Positions 51,400 to 59,982 of a stretch of 64,000 bases of DNA are shown here, piece after piece; position 1 is the stretch's first letter, and every line of letters begins with the position of its first letter. The notes under the pieces are model-generated. The model was not told where the DNA came from. It searched no databases and worked only from the letters and a program-made list of their open reading frames with translations. This stretch comes from Streptomyces regalis (lineage in GTDB: Bacteria > Actinomycetota > Actinomycetes > Streptomycetales > Streptomycetaceae): NCBI RefSeq assembly GCF_001509475.1, contig NZ_LLZG01000115.1, positions 148,876 to 212,875 of the forward strand. The letters are read 5' to 3'. The translations under genes and the position numbers were made by a program.

Positions 51400-53709
51400 T
51401 CACTGGCCGGTCACCACCGCCGCCTGCGGCCGGATCGGCAGGCGGTTCACCGGGCGGCCGGTCGCGGCCCGTACGGCCGACGCGATGGCCGCCGGCGAGG
51501 TCACCACCGGCACCGCGCTCACCGCCTTCGCGCCGAAGGGCGCGACCACGTCGCGTTCCTCGACCAGCTTCACGATCCGGATGTCCGGTGCGTCCAGGGC
51601 CGTCGGCAGCGCGTAGCCCGTCAGGTCGGGGTGGCGGATCAGGCCGCGTGCCGAGCGCAGGTTCTCCGTGAGCGCTATGCCCACGCCCTGCGTCACGCCC
51701 GCCTCGATCCGCGCCTCCAGCTGGGCCGGGTTCAGCACATGGCCGACGTCCTGGGCGAGCGCCAGCTCGACGACCCGTACCGAGCCCAGTTCGATGTCGA
51801 CGTCCACCACCGCGCGGATCGCGCAGAAGGACATGCCGACGAAGGCGTCGCCCTGGCCGGATTCGTTCAGCGGCTCGGTCGGGTGCGGGCGGCACTGGGC
51901 CGTCGCCCACAGTTCCTTGCCGTCCATCGCCTCAGTGACGGTGGTCGACAGGACGCCGTCGTACGACGTGATCTTGCCGTCGGTGATCTGGAGCAGCTCG
52001 GTGGACATGCCGAACTTGTGCGCCAGGGGCTGCAGGAGCTGTGTACGGACCATCTTCGCCGCCCGCTCCACGGCGCCGCCCGACACCCACGTGTGGCGGC
52101 CGCGGCAGCCCGCGCCCGCGGGAGGCTGGTCGGTGTCCACGGGCGCCACGTGCACTTCGTCGATGCCGAGCGTCTCCTGGACGATCTGCCGGGCCAGCGT
52201 CGTGAAGCCCTGGCCCGACTCGACCGCCGCGCACAGCACGGTCGCGACGCCGTCGTGGACCTTCACCGTCGCCGTGGAGACCTCGTCCGCGCCCTCGGCG
52301 CCGAGCATGTGCACCATGCCCAGGCCGTAGCCGACGCCCCGCCGCACCGCGCCCGGTTCGCCCGCGCCCTCGGGGCCGCCGGGCAGCAGCCACTCGTCCT
52401 CGGGTGTGTCCTTGGGGAGGGCGGGCAGCGGGTAGTCCCGTACGGCCTGGAGGAGTTCCGCGACCGGGGCCGGGCAGGTCACCGTCTGGCCCGTCGGGAG
52501 TACGTCGCCCGTCGCCATCACGTTGCGCAGGCGCAGCTCCGCCGGGTCCACGCCGAGCTTCTTGGCCAGCTTGTCCATCTGCGCCTCGTAGGCGGCGCAC
52601 ACCTGCATGGCGCCCTCGCCGCGCACATGGCCGGAGGGCGGGTTGTTGGTGCGTACGGCCCAGCCCTCGATGAAGGCGTTCGGGACGACGTACGGGCCGC
52701 AGGCGAAGGCGACCGCGGCGGCGAGGGCCTCGGAGGAGGTGTCGGCGTACGCGCCCGCGTCCAGCAGGATCTGCGCCTCGACCTTCACCAGCCTGCCCTC
52801 GGCGTCCGCGTGGTGGCGGTAGCGCAGGAGGGTGGGGTGCCGGTGCGTGTGGCCGAGGAAGGACTCCTCGCGCGTGGCGGTGAGTTTGACCGGGCAGCCC
52901 GTCTTCAGCGCCAGCAGACCGAGCGGGAGCTGGAAGCCCTGGTCCTCTCGGTCGGCGGTGGCGCCGGGGACGCCGGTGACGACGACCTTCACGCGCTCGG
53001 GTTCCAGGCCGTAGCAGGCGGCGGCCCGGTCGCGGTCGGTGTGCGGGTCGGTGGAGGCCAGGTAGAGCTCCACGCCGCCGTCGGGGCGCGGAACCGCGAG
53101 GCCCGCCTCGGCGCCGATGGGGGCCGGGTCCTGGCGGCCGATGCGGTACAGGCCCTCCACGACGATGTCGCCGGCCGCGTCGGCGTCGCCGTGGCGCAGC
53201 GGGATGTGGCGGATCAGGTTGCCGTCGGGGTGCAGCGGCTCGGCCTCGAAGGCCTGCTCGGGGTCGGTGATCGGGTCGAGTACTTCGTACTCGACGATCA
53301 CGGCCGCGGCGGCCAGGCGCGCGGTGTCCGGGTGGTCGGCGGCGACGGCGGCGATGGGCTCGCCGTGGTGGCGTACGACCTCGGAGGCGAAGACCGGCCG
53401 GTCGGCTCTGCCGCGTCCGAACAGGGGGCTGCCCGGCACGTCCTCGTGCGTGACGACGGCCCGTACGCCGGGCATCTCGCGCGCGTGGGAGGTGTCGATG
53501 GACGTGATGCGCGCGTGCGGGTGCGGCGAGCGCAGGACGGCCGCCCACAGCAGGCCCTCGGCCCACAGGTCGGCCGCGTACGGGAAGGTGCCCTCGGTCT
53601 TGGCGCGGGCGTCGGCGGCCGGAAGGGAGGCGCCGAGGCCGTGCGGGATCGGCTCGGGGGCCGGTGCTGCCTCCGCGGCTGTGGTCGCGGTGGCGGCTTC
53701 GTTGCTCAC
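51400..53709 (-). CDS. Molybdenum hydroxylase, molybdopterin-binding (XdhA/CoxL-type) large subunit
   Basis: A 769-residue subunit. GLGASLPAADARAKTEGTFP at the N-terminus, HARITSIDTSHAREMPGVRA, GEPIAAVAADHPDTARLAAA and the molybdopterin loops VRGEGAMQVCAAYEAQM and GCRGRHTWVSGGAVERA are present. In the family the catalytic glutamate lies near the C-terminus in a Gly-Glu motif. Here that position is Ser731-Ala732 in GAKAVSAVPVV, so the usual hydroxylase glutamate is missing. It is cotranscribed with the FeS and FAD subunits upstream. The substrate cannot be named. Confidence 0.9.
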   Translation of the reverse strand: MSNEAATATTAAEAAPAPEPIPHGLGASLPAADARAKTEGTFPYAADLWAEGLLWAAVLRSPHPHARITSIDTSHAREMPGVRAVVTHEDVPGSPLFGRGRADRPVFASEVVRHHGEPIAAVAADHPDTARLAAAAVIVEYEVLDPITDPEQAFEAEPLHPDGNLIRHIPLRHGDADAAGDIVVEGLYRIGRQDPAPIGAEAGLAVPRPDGGVELYLASTDPHTDRDRAAACYGLEPERVKVVVTGVPGATADREDQGFQLPLGLLALKTGCPVKLTATREESFLGHTHRHPTLLRYRHHADAEGRLVKVEAQILLDAGAYADTSSEALAAAVAFACGPYVVPNAFIEGWAVRTNNPPSGHVRGEGAMQVCAAYEAQMDKLAKKLGVDPAELRLRNVMATGDVLPTGQTVTCPAPVAELLQAVRDYPLPALPKDTPEDEWLLPGGPEGAGEPGAVRRGVGYGLGMVHMLGAEGADEVSTATVKVHDGVATVLCAAVESGQGFTTLARQIVQETLGIDEVHVAPVDTDQPPAGAGCRGRHTWVSGGAVERAAKMVRTQLLQPLAHKFGMSTELLQITDGKITSYDGVLSTTVTEAMDGKELWATAQCRPHPTEPLNESGQGDAFVGMSFCAIRAVVDVDIELGSVRVVELALAQDVGHVLNPAQLEARIEAGVTQGVGIALTENLRSARGLIRHPDLTGYALPTALDAPDIRIVKLVEERDVVAPFGAKAVSAVPVVTSPAAIASAVRAATGRPVNRLPIRPQAAVVTGQ

Positions 53710-55358
53710 GCCTGGCCTCCGTCCTGTCCGTACGCCTGGTCATGCGGTCCCCCGGCACCCCGTGCCTCGAACGCCGACGGGTTGACCCCGCCGGCCCCCG
53801 GGCCCGCCTGGTGAGGGATACGCGGCTCGTCGCCGTCCCGTTCGCCGTCGTCGGCCGCCGCGTGCGCCTGGCGCTCGGCGACGACCTCCTTGACGGCCTC
53901 CAGGACACCCCGGTAGCCGGAGCAGCGGCACAGGTTGCCGCACAGCGCCTGGCGGGCCTCCAGCTCGCTCGGCGCCGGGTTGCCCTCCAGCAGGTCGTGC
54001 ACGGTCATCGCCATGCCCGGCACGCAGAAGCCGCACTGCACGGCGCCGCAGCGCGCGAGCGCCCGCTGCACGTCCGAGGACTGCCCGTCGACGGCCAGGC
54101 CCTCGACCGTACGGACCTCGCTGCCGGCGGCGGTCACGGCGGGCACCAGGCAGGACGCGACGAGCCGCCCGTCGACCTGCACGTTGCAGGCCCCGCACTC
54201 GCCCTGTGAACAGCCGTCCTTGGCGCCGGCGAGTCCGAGCCGCTCGCGCAGCACGTAGAGCAGCGACTCGCCGATCCAGGCGTCCGAGACGGGCCGGTCG
54301 GCGCCGTTGACGCGCAGGACGTAGGAGGCGAGGGGGTGTTCCTCGCCGTGGGTCGCCGGTACGTCGTCGGCGGCGGCCTGCGCGGGGTCCTCGGCGGCCT
54401 CCGGGGCGGAGTCGCCGCCCTCGGCCGGGATGGGCTCGGCGGAGGCCTCTGCGGGGCCGTCAGCGGCCTCTGGGGCGTCTTGGGCGTCCGTGGCGGCCTC
54501 ACCGCGCTCAGGGGCGCTCTGCGCGGCCTCTGCGACGATCTCGGCCGACGGCTCGGATGCCGGCGCGACCGGCTCCCCGGAAGCGTGCGCGGCGGAGCCG
54601 GGCTCCACGCGCGCGTGGAGGTCCGGACCGGGCTGGTCGGGGGGGTGTACGGCGTGCTGGCCGTCGGCGTGCGCCCCGGGCTGTCCCGGCTGCCCGGGCG
54701 CGTGCTCGGCTCCCGTCAGCTCCCCGGTCGCCGGTGCGGCTCCCACCGCCTCGTCGGTCGCCGCTGCGGCCTCGGCCTGCTGCCCCCACGGCTGCCCGGT
54801 CGCCTGGGTCGCCCAGGGTGCGGGCGCGCCGCCCGGCAGTGTGGCCGGCGGGGTTCCGCCCCACTGCTCGACGAGCGACGACGTGGTGAACTCGCCCGAT
54901 TCGTCCGGAAGGTCACCGTCGGCGACGGGAATCGACCACTGCCCGGTGACGTCCTGGCCCGGCACGGCGACGGCGTCCTGGCCGGCCACCGTCTCCGAGA
55001 AGTTCCACTGCTGGGTGGCCCCGGGGTGGTACGTGAACTGGCCGGTGCCCGCGTCCTGCGGGGCGGCGTTCGGGTCGGGCCACTGGGCACCCTCGACGGG
55101 CGCGCCCGCGACCGGCCAGCCACCGGGGGCCGCGGGGTCGGCGCCCTCGGCCGGTCCCGGCGCGACCGTTATCTGCGGCGGCACATACCCGTGGCCGGGT
55201 GCGGCGAGCGGGCTGTCGGAGGAGGCCAGGAGAGCGTCGATGCCCCCTTCGGGGAGTTTGACGAAGGCGGTGGCACCGTCGTCGTAGTCACCCTGGGGCA
55301 GCGGGTCCCAGCGGCTCCCGCCCTGGGGCGTGCTCTCTCCGTGCTGGTCGTCGGTCAC
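53706..55358 (-). CDS. 2Fe-2S subunit of the molybdenum hydroxylase with a long N-terminal extension
   Basis: A 550-residue protein. The last ~170 residues are the normal FeS subunit: CSQGECGACNVQVDGRLVAS with the plant-ferredoxin cysteines, then CGAVQCGFCVPGMAM and GNLCRCSGYRGVLEAV for the second cluster. The first ~370 residues are Pro/Ala/Glu/Gly-rich and low-complexity, with short repeats (TGQFTYHPG, TGQWSIPVA, SGEFTTSSL). The GTG at 55358 overlaps the upstream FAD gene (GTGA). Most FeS subunits are 150-180 residues long. Confidence 0.92.
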   Translation of the reverse strand: MTDDQHGESTPQGGSRWDPLPQGDYDDGATAFVKLPEGGIDALLASSDSPLAAPGHGYVPPQITVAPGPAEGADPAAPGGWPVAGAPVEGAQWPDPNAAPQDAGTGQFTYHPGATQQWNFSETVAGQDAVAVPGQDVTGQWSIPVADGDLPDESGEFTTSSLVEQWGGTPPATLPGGAPAPWATQATGQPWGQQAEAAAATDEAVGAAPATGELTGAEHAPGQPGQPGAHADGQHAVHPPDQPGPDLHARVEPGSAAHASGEPVAPASEPSAEIVAEAAQSAPERGEAATDAQDAPEAADGPAEASAEPIPAEGGDSAPEAAEDPAQAAADDVPATHGEEHPLASYVLRVNGADRPVSDAWIGESLLYVLRERLGLAGAKDGCSQGECGACNVQVDGRLVASCLVPAVTAAGSEVRTVEGLAVDGQSSDVQRALARCGAVQCGFCVPGMAMTVHDLLEGNPAPSELEARQALCGNLCRCSGYRGVLEAVKEVVAERQAHAAADDGERDGDEPRIPHQAGPGAGGVNPSAFEARGAGGPHDQAYGQDGGQA

Positions 55359-56248
55359 GACAGCGCCCTCCCGAGTGCTCGTCGGGCCAGCGCGGCGACG
55401 GTGCGCCGCAGGTGCAGTACGGCGGGCGGATGCTGGGTCACGGAGCCGTCCTCGGCCGGGGCCGGGTCGGGGATGCAGGCCGCGGCGACGTACTCGCCGA
55501 AGGCGTTCAGCGCCTCGGGGACGATCGCGCGGTTGTTGTCCCAGTCGATCAGCTGGGCGACCCAGTGCTCGGCCTCCAGCGGCCTGAGCGCCATCGGCGC
55601 TATGGCACCCACGGCGCACCTGACTCCGCGCCGGGCGGGGTCGAGGACGACCGCGACGGACGCCATCGCGCGCCCCGGGCCGGTACGGCCGGTGGCCTTG
55701 AGGAAGACCTGCGGGGCGTGCAGCAGCGGCACGCGCACGTAGCCGATGAGTTCGCCGGCGCGCAGCATCTCCATGCCGGCCAGCAGGTGCGACACCGGGA
55801 TCTCCCGGCGGGCTCCGCCCGGGCCCGCGATGATCAGGGTCGCTTCGAGGGCGGCCAGGACCGGCAGCGCGTCACCGGTCGGGGACGCCGAGGCGATGTT
55901 GCCGCCGAGGGTGCCCGCGTTGCGGATCTGCGGCGGACCGGCGGCGCGCGCGGCGGCCGCGAGCGCCGGGATCAGGGCGGCGAAGTCGGGGCGGCCCATA
56001 CGCGCGTGCGTGAGTCCGGCACCCAGCAGAGCGTGGCCGTCCTGGTACTGCCAGCCACGGATCTCGCTGATCCGGCCGAGGCCGACCAGCGCAGCGGGCC
56101 TGAGCTGCCCGGAGTTCACGGCGGCCATGAGGTCGGTGCCGCCCGCGACGGGCACGGCGGCGGGCGTGGTGGCGAGTGCCGCCACGGCCTCGTCCAGCGT
56201 CGTGGGCAGCGTGACGGCCTGCGCCGCCTGCGGTGCGTGCGTGGTCAA
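55355..56248 (-). CDS. FAD-binding subunit of the molybdenum hydroxylase (XdhB/CoxM type)
   Basis: A 297-residue PCMH flavoprotein. The FAD sites are PVAGGTDLMAAVNSGQLRPA and IRNAGTLGGNIASASPTGDA. A CO-dehydrogenase-flavoprotein C-terminal domain follows. It passes electrons from the FeS clusters. The TTG at 56248 (LTTHAPQAAQ) is chosen for its AAGGGG site; an upstream ATG/GTG extension is not conserved. It is the first gene of the operon FAD-FeS-Mo. Confidence 0.9.
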   Translation of the reverse strand: MTTHAPQAAQAVTLPTTLDEAVAALATTPAAVPVAGGTDLMAAVNSGQLRPAALVGLGRISEIRGWQYQDGHALLGAGLTHARMGRPDFAALIPALAAAARAAGPPQIRNAGTLGGNIASASPTGDALPVLAALEATLIIAGPGGARREIPVSHLLAGMEMLRAGELIGYVRVPLLHAPQVFLKATGRTGPGRAMASVAVVLDPARRGVRCAVGAIAPMALRPLEAEHWVAQLIDWDNNRAIVPEALNAFGEYVAAACIPDPAPAEDGSVTQHPPAVLHLRRTVAALARRALGRALS

Positions 56249-56473
56249 ACCGGCTGCCCCTTCCCGCTGCCCCACCTGGTCCCACCTGTGCTGCCGTACG
56301 GTACGTGCTGACAGGGCGGACGTGGCAACTCTGGCACATCTTCGCAGGACCCGAAGACAGGGGTCCGCTAGGAGGCATTCGCCCACCTCATCGGGGAGAT
56401 GGTCCGTTTTCGCACGGCATCACCGGTGCGTAACGATTGACACTCTTCGGTGACACCTTGCCGGTTTTTTCCA

Positions 56474-58099
56474 TTACCTGTTCGGGGGCGGGCCGTCGAT
56501 CGGGCGGCCGAGCACCCCGGGGCGGCGCTGCCACGGCCGCGGTCCCGTGGGCGGACGGTAGGCGACTCCCAGGGCGTCGAGTCGGCCGTAGTGGGCGGCC
56601 ATCCGCCGCTCGAAGTCGGCGAAGTCCCGTTCCGCCGGGGCCGGCAGGCGGCTCCAGGCCACCTCGGCGAAGGCGGCGAGGCGCGGGAACGCCTGGTAGT
56701 CCACCCGCGCTTGGTCCTCCATCACCTCGGTCCACACGTTGGCCTGCGTCCCGAGCACGTGCGAGGCCTCGTCCGGCGTCAACTCCGCGGGAACGGGCTC
56801 GAACCGGTAGACGTCCTCCAGGGTGCGGACGTAGCCGATCGGCACCGGCTCGTCGGCGCCCGCGTCCTGACGGTGGTCCAGATACACCTGCTGCTCGGGG
56901 CACATGACGACGTCGTGGCCCGCGCGGGCCGCCGCGATGCCGCCCGCGTACCCGCGCCAGGAGGACACCGCCGCGCCCGGGGCGAGACCACCCTCGAGGA
57001 TCTCGTCCCAGCCGATCAGCCGGCGCCCGCGCGCGGCGAGCCAGGTGTCGAAGTGGCCGATGAACCACGCCTGGAGCTCATCCTCGTCCTTCAGCCCGAG
57101 TTCCCTGATGCGCTCCTGTGCCGCGGCCGACTGCCGCCACTGGTCCTTGAGGCATTCGTCACCCCCGACATGAATGAACTCCGAGGGGAACAGCTCCAGG
57201 ACTTCCTCGAAGACGCCCTCGTAGAAGCGCAGGGTGTTGTCAGTGGGGGCGAGTACGTTCGGATTGATCCCCCAGGTGTCCCAGACGGAGAGTGCGGAGC
57301 CCCCCTCAATGGATGCAGTGATGACGTCGGTGTTGCCGAGTTCCGGGTACGCGGCGATCGCGGCCTGCGAGTGGCCGGGTACGTCGATTTCGGGGACGAC
57401 GGTGATATGCCGCTCGGCGGCGTAGGCGACGATCTCGCGGATGTCGTCCTGCGTGTAGTAGCCACCGTGCGGCTTCTCGTCCCACAGCGGGGAGGCCCGA
57501 TGGCCGAATTTCGTGCGCGCCCGCCAGGATCCGACCTCGGTGAGCCGGGGGTACTTCCTGATCTCGATGCGCCAGCCCTGGTCGTCCGTCAGGTGGAAGT
57601 GGAAGACGTTGAGTTTGTGGGCTGCCATCAGGTCCAGGTAACGCAGCACACCGTCCTTGGGCATGAAGTGCCGGGCCACGTCGAGCATGAGGCCGCGCCA
57701 GCGGAATCGAGGGGCGTCCCGGATCTCCGTCAGGGGCAGCCGCCAGGTACGGCCGGGAAGAGGTGCGCGCCGGAAGGCGTCGGGGCCGAGGAGCTGACGC
57801 AGCGTCTGGGCGCCCCAGAAGACACCGGCGGGCGAGCCGCCCTGGATGTGGACGCCATGGGGGGCCACGACGAGGCGGTAGGCCTCGGCGTCGAGGCCGG
57901 GCCGGACGGACAGATGGAGGACGTCGTACTCGTCCCCCTTCTTGGGTGGCAGCGCCAGCCCGGTCGCCGCGCCGAGCGTCGCGCGCAGCCGGCGCGCGGT
58001 GTCCTCGGTGCCCGGCCCGGCCTCGATCCCGAAGCCGTCGCCGAGTTCGTAGAAGCCCTTCGCCCGTTCCATCTGGCGAGGTGCCGGAATGAGATCCAT
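56474..58099 (-). CDS. GH20 beta-N-acetylhexosaminidase, cytoplasmic
   Basis: A 541-residue GH20 enzyme. The N-terminal small domain is followed by the barrel with PRFRWRGLMLDVARHFMPKD, HKLNVFHFHLTDDQGWRIEI, VPEIDVPGHSQAAIAAYPEL and the catalytic HVGGDECLK (Asp-Glu). No signal peptide is seen, so it acts on imported oligosaccharides. It is the last gene of the operon after the sugar ABC importer genes. It should release GlcNAc (or related sugars) from chitobiose-like or glycoconjugate substrates. Confidence 0.94.
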   Translation of the reverse strand: MDLIPAPRQMERAKGFYELGDGFGIEAGPGTEDTARRLRATLGAATGLALPPKKGDEYDVLHLSVRPGLDAEAYRLVVAPHGVHIQGGSPAGVFWGAQTLRQLLGPDAFRRAPLPGRTWRLPLTEIRDAPRFRWRGLMLDVARHFMPKDGVLRYLDLMAAHKLNVFHFHLTDDQGWRIEIRKYPRLTEVGSWRARTKFGHRASPLWDEKPHGGYYTQDDIREIVAYAAERHITVVPEIDVPGHSQAAIAAYPELGNTDVITASIEGGSALSVWDTWGINPNVLAPTDNTLRFYEGVFEEVLELFPSEFIHVGGDECLKDQWRQSAAAQERIRELGLKDEDELQAWFIGHFDTWLAARGRRLIGWDEILEGGLAPGAAVSSWRGYAGGIAAARAGHDVVMCPEQQVYLDHRQDAGADEPVPIGYVRTLEDVYRFEPVPAELTPDEASHVLGTQANVWTEVMEDQARVDYQAFPRLAAFAEVAWSRLPAPAERDFADFERRMAAHYGRLDALGVAYRPPTGPRPWQRRPGVLGRPIDGPPPNR

Positions 58100-58114
58100 G
58101 AATGATCAGACCCT

Positions 58115-58975
58115 TCAGTCCTTGACCGCCCCGCCCAGCCCCGACACCAGCCGTCGCTGCACGAGTACGAAGAAGATCAGCACCGGAATCGTCATCACCG
58201 TCGACGCCGCCATCACCCCGCCCCAGTCCGGCTCGTCCGGCTTGTAGAACACGAGCAGGGCCATCGGCAGGGTCGACTGCGAAGTGTCGCTGATGATGAA
58301 GGACTTGGCGAACAGGAAGTCGTTCCAGGCCGAGATGAAGGAAAACACGCTCGTGGCCACGAGCCCCGGGAAGACCAGCGGAAAAAGGATCTGCCACAGG
58401 AATCTCGACCGGCTCGCCCCGTCGATGTACGCGGCCTCCTCCAGGGCCTCGGGAACCGCCTTCACAAACCCCCGCAGCATCCAGATCGCGAACGGCAGCG
58501 AGAAGGCGATGTGCGGCAGGATCAGCGAGCCGAGCGTGTTCAGCTGTCCGAAGTCCCGCATGAGGAAGAACAGCGGGATCGTCAGGGCCTCCACCGGCAC
58601 CATCTGGGCCACCAGAAACATGATCAGCAAGGTGGTCCGGAAGCGGAAGCGGAATCGGGTCACCGCGGTCGCCGCGAGAAACGCGATCAACGCCGAGACG
58701 ATCACGACCGTGCATGCGACGACAAGGCTGTTGAGGAAGTAACGGCCGAATTCGTTCTGCTCGAAGACCCGCCGGAAGGAATCCAGGGAGGGTGCCAGTG
58801 TCCAGGGCCGAGGCTCGCTGGACTCGATCTCCCCGGCCGGCTTGAAGGCGCTGAGCACCATCCAGTACAGCGGAAAGGCCACCACCAGAGCGATCAGCAG
58901 CGCGGACGTCTCGGCGAGCAGCCGCCAGGGACGCCGTACGAAGGTCACGGAACCTACGGACCTCACGGACTTCAC
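58115..58975 (-). CDS. Sugar ABC transporter permease 2 (MalG type)
   Basis: A 286-residue permease with six helices. The EAA loop is EALEEAAYIDGASRSRFLWQ. The GTG at 58975 follows GGAGGAGCT and overlaps the stop of permease 1 (58972). It acts with permease 1, the binding protein and a shared ATPase (MsiK-like, not in this window). The hexosaminidase gene begins 15 bp downstream. Confidence 0.93.
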   Translation of the reverse strand: MKSVRSVGSVTFVRRPWRLLAETSALLIALVVAFPLYWMVLSAFKPAGEIESSEPRPWTLAPSLDSFRRVFEQNEFGRYFLNSLVVACTVVIVSALIAFLAATAVTRFRFRFRTTLLIMFLVAQMVPVEALTIPLFFLMRDFGQLNTLGSLILPHIAFSLPFAIWMLRGFVKAVPEALEEAAYIDGASRSRFLWQILFPLVFPGLVATSVFSFISAWNDFLFAKSFIISDTSQSTLPMALLVFYKPDEPDWGGVMAASTVMTIPVLIFFVLVQRRLVSGLGGAVKD

Positions 58976-59982
58976 AGCTCCTCCCCCTGCCTGCGCAGCA
59001 ACCGCAGATACACCAGCGTCACCGCCAGCAGGATCAGCAGCATCACCACACCGATCGCCGAGCCCAGGCTGTACTGCGAGGACGCGAAGGCCTTTTGGTA
59101 GGCGTACACGTTCAGCACGAGGTTCTGGCCCGCGATGCCGCCGCCGTTCGTCATGACGTAGATCTGCGTGAAGACCTTGAAGTCCCAGATGACGGACTGG
59201 ATGGTGACGACCACCAGGATCGGCCGCAGCATCGGCGCCAGCACCGACCGCCAGATCCGCCACTGCGAGGCACCGTCCAGCGCGGCGGCCTCCAGCACCT
59301 CCGCCGGTACGGCACGGATGCCGGCGTACACCGTCACCATCACGAACGGGAAGGAGCACCACACCACTTCGAGCAGGACCAGGAAGAAGGCACTGAAGCG
59401 CCCGTACGTCCACGAGTGGTCGCCGAGCCCCAGCATCCGGTTCACCGGCCCGAAGTCCGGGTCGAACAGGAACAGCCACACCGTCGACCCGGTGATGGCG
59501 GGCGTCGCCCACGCCCCCATAGCGGCCAGCATCAGCACCAGCCGCGGCACGGCACGCACGCGCGTGAGCAGCACGGCGAGAGCACAGCCGACGGCGAGCG
59601 TCGACACGACGCAGGCCGCCGCGAACAGCACGGTCGCCCACAGCACCTGCCAGAACTGCGGGTCCCCGAAGAGCTCCATGTAGTTCCCGAGGCCCTGGAA
59701 GGTGGTCGGTTCCCCGCCGCTGACCTGGGCCTGGGTGTACTGGAAGAGCGAGATCAGCCCGAGCTGATAGATGGGGTAGACGAGCAGTCCGCCAAGGACG
59801 ATCAGGGCAGGGGCGAGGTAGAGCCAGGGAGCCGCGGTACCTTTCCGGCGCCCTGCGCTGCCACGCCCCAAGGGGCGCGGGGCTGTGTTGAATGTGCGGC
59901 TACCGCCGCGTGGGCGCGACAAGCCACGAACTACCGGCAGCCGCAAACGATCCGCAGCTCCCGAGCTATTGGGCGCCGTCAT
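58972..59982 (-). CDS. Sugar ABC transporter permease 1 (MalF type)
   Basis: A 336-residue permease. The EAA loop is EVLEAAALDGASQWRIWRSV. About 45 N-terminal residues (PVVRGLSRPRGGSRTFNTAP and neighbours) are basic, unlike other permeases, and are encoded by the Streptomyces intergenic repeat at 59869-59945. The start at 59982 overlaps the upstream binding-protein stop (59979). A start after the repeat would give a normal-length permease. Confidence 0.9.
   Translation of the reverse strand: MTAPNSSGAADRLRLPVVRGLSRPRGGSRTFNTAPRPLGRGSAGRRKGTAAPWLYLAPALIVLGGLLVYPIYQLGLISLFQYTQAQVSGGEPTTFQGLGNYMELFGDPQFWQVLWATVLFAAACVVSTLAVGCALAVLLTRVRAVPRLVLMLAAMGAWATPAITGSTVWLFLFDPDFGPVNRMLGLGDHSWTYGRFSAFFLVLLEVVWCSFPFVMVTVYAGIRAVPAEVLEAAALDGASQWRIWRSVLAPMLRPILVVVTIQSVIWDFKVFTQIYVMTNGGGIAGQNLVLNVYAYQKAFASSQYSLGSAIGVVMLLILLAVTLVYLRLLRRQGEEL
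59869..59945 (+). repeat. Streptomyces intergenic repeat, copy C, within a coding frame
   Basis: AAGGGGCGCGGGGCTGTG, TGTGCGGCTACCGCCGCGTG, GGCGCGACAAGCCACGAA and CGGCAGCCGC follow in order. It matches copies A and B. Read on the minus strand, it encodes the N-terminal residues of permease 1. Confidence 0.85.
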
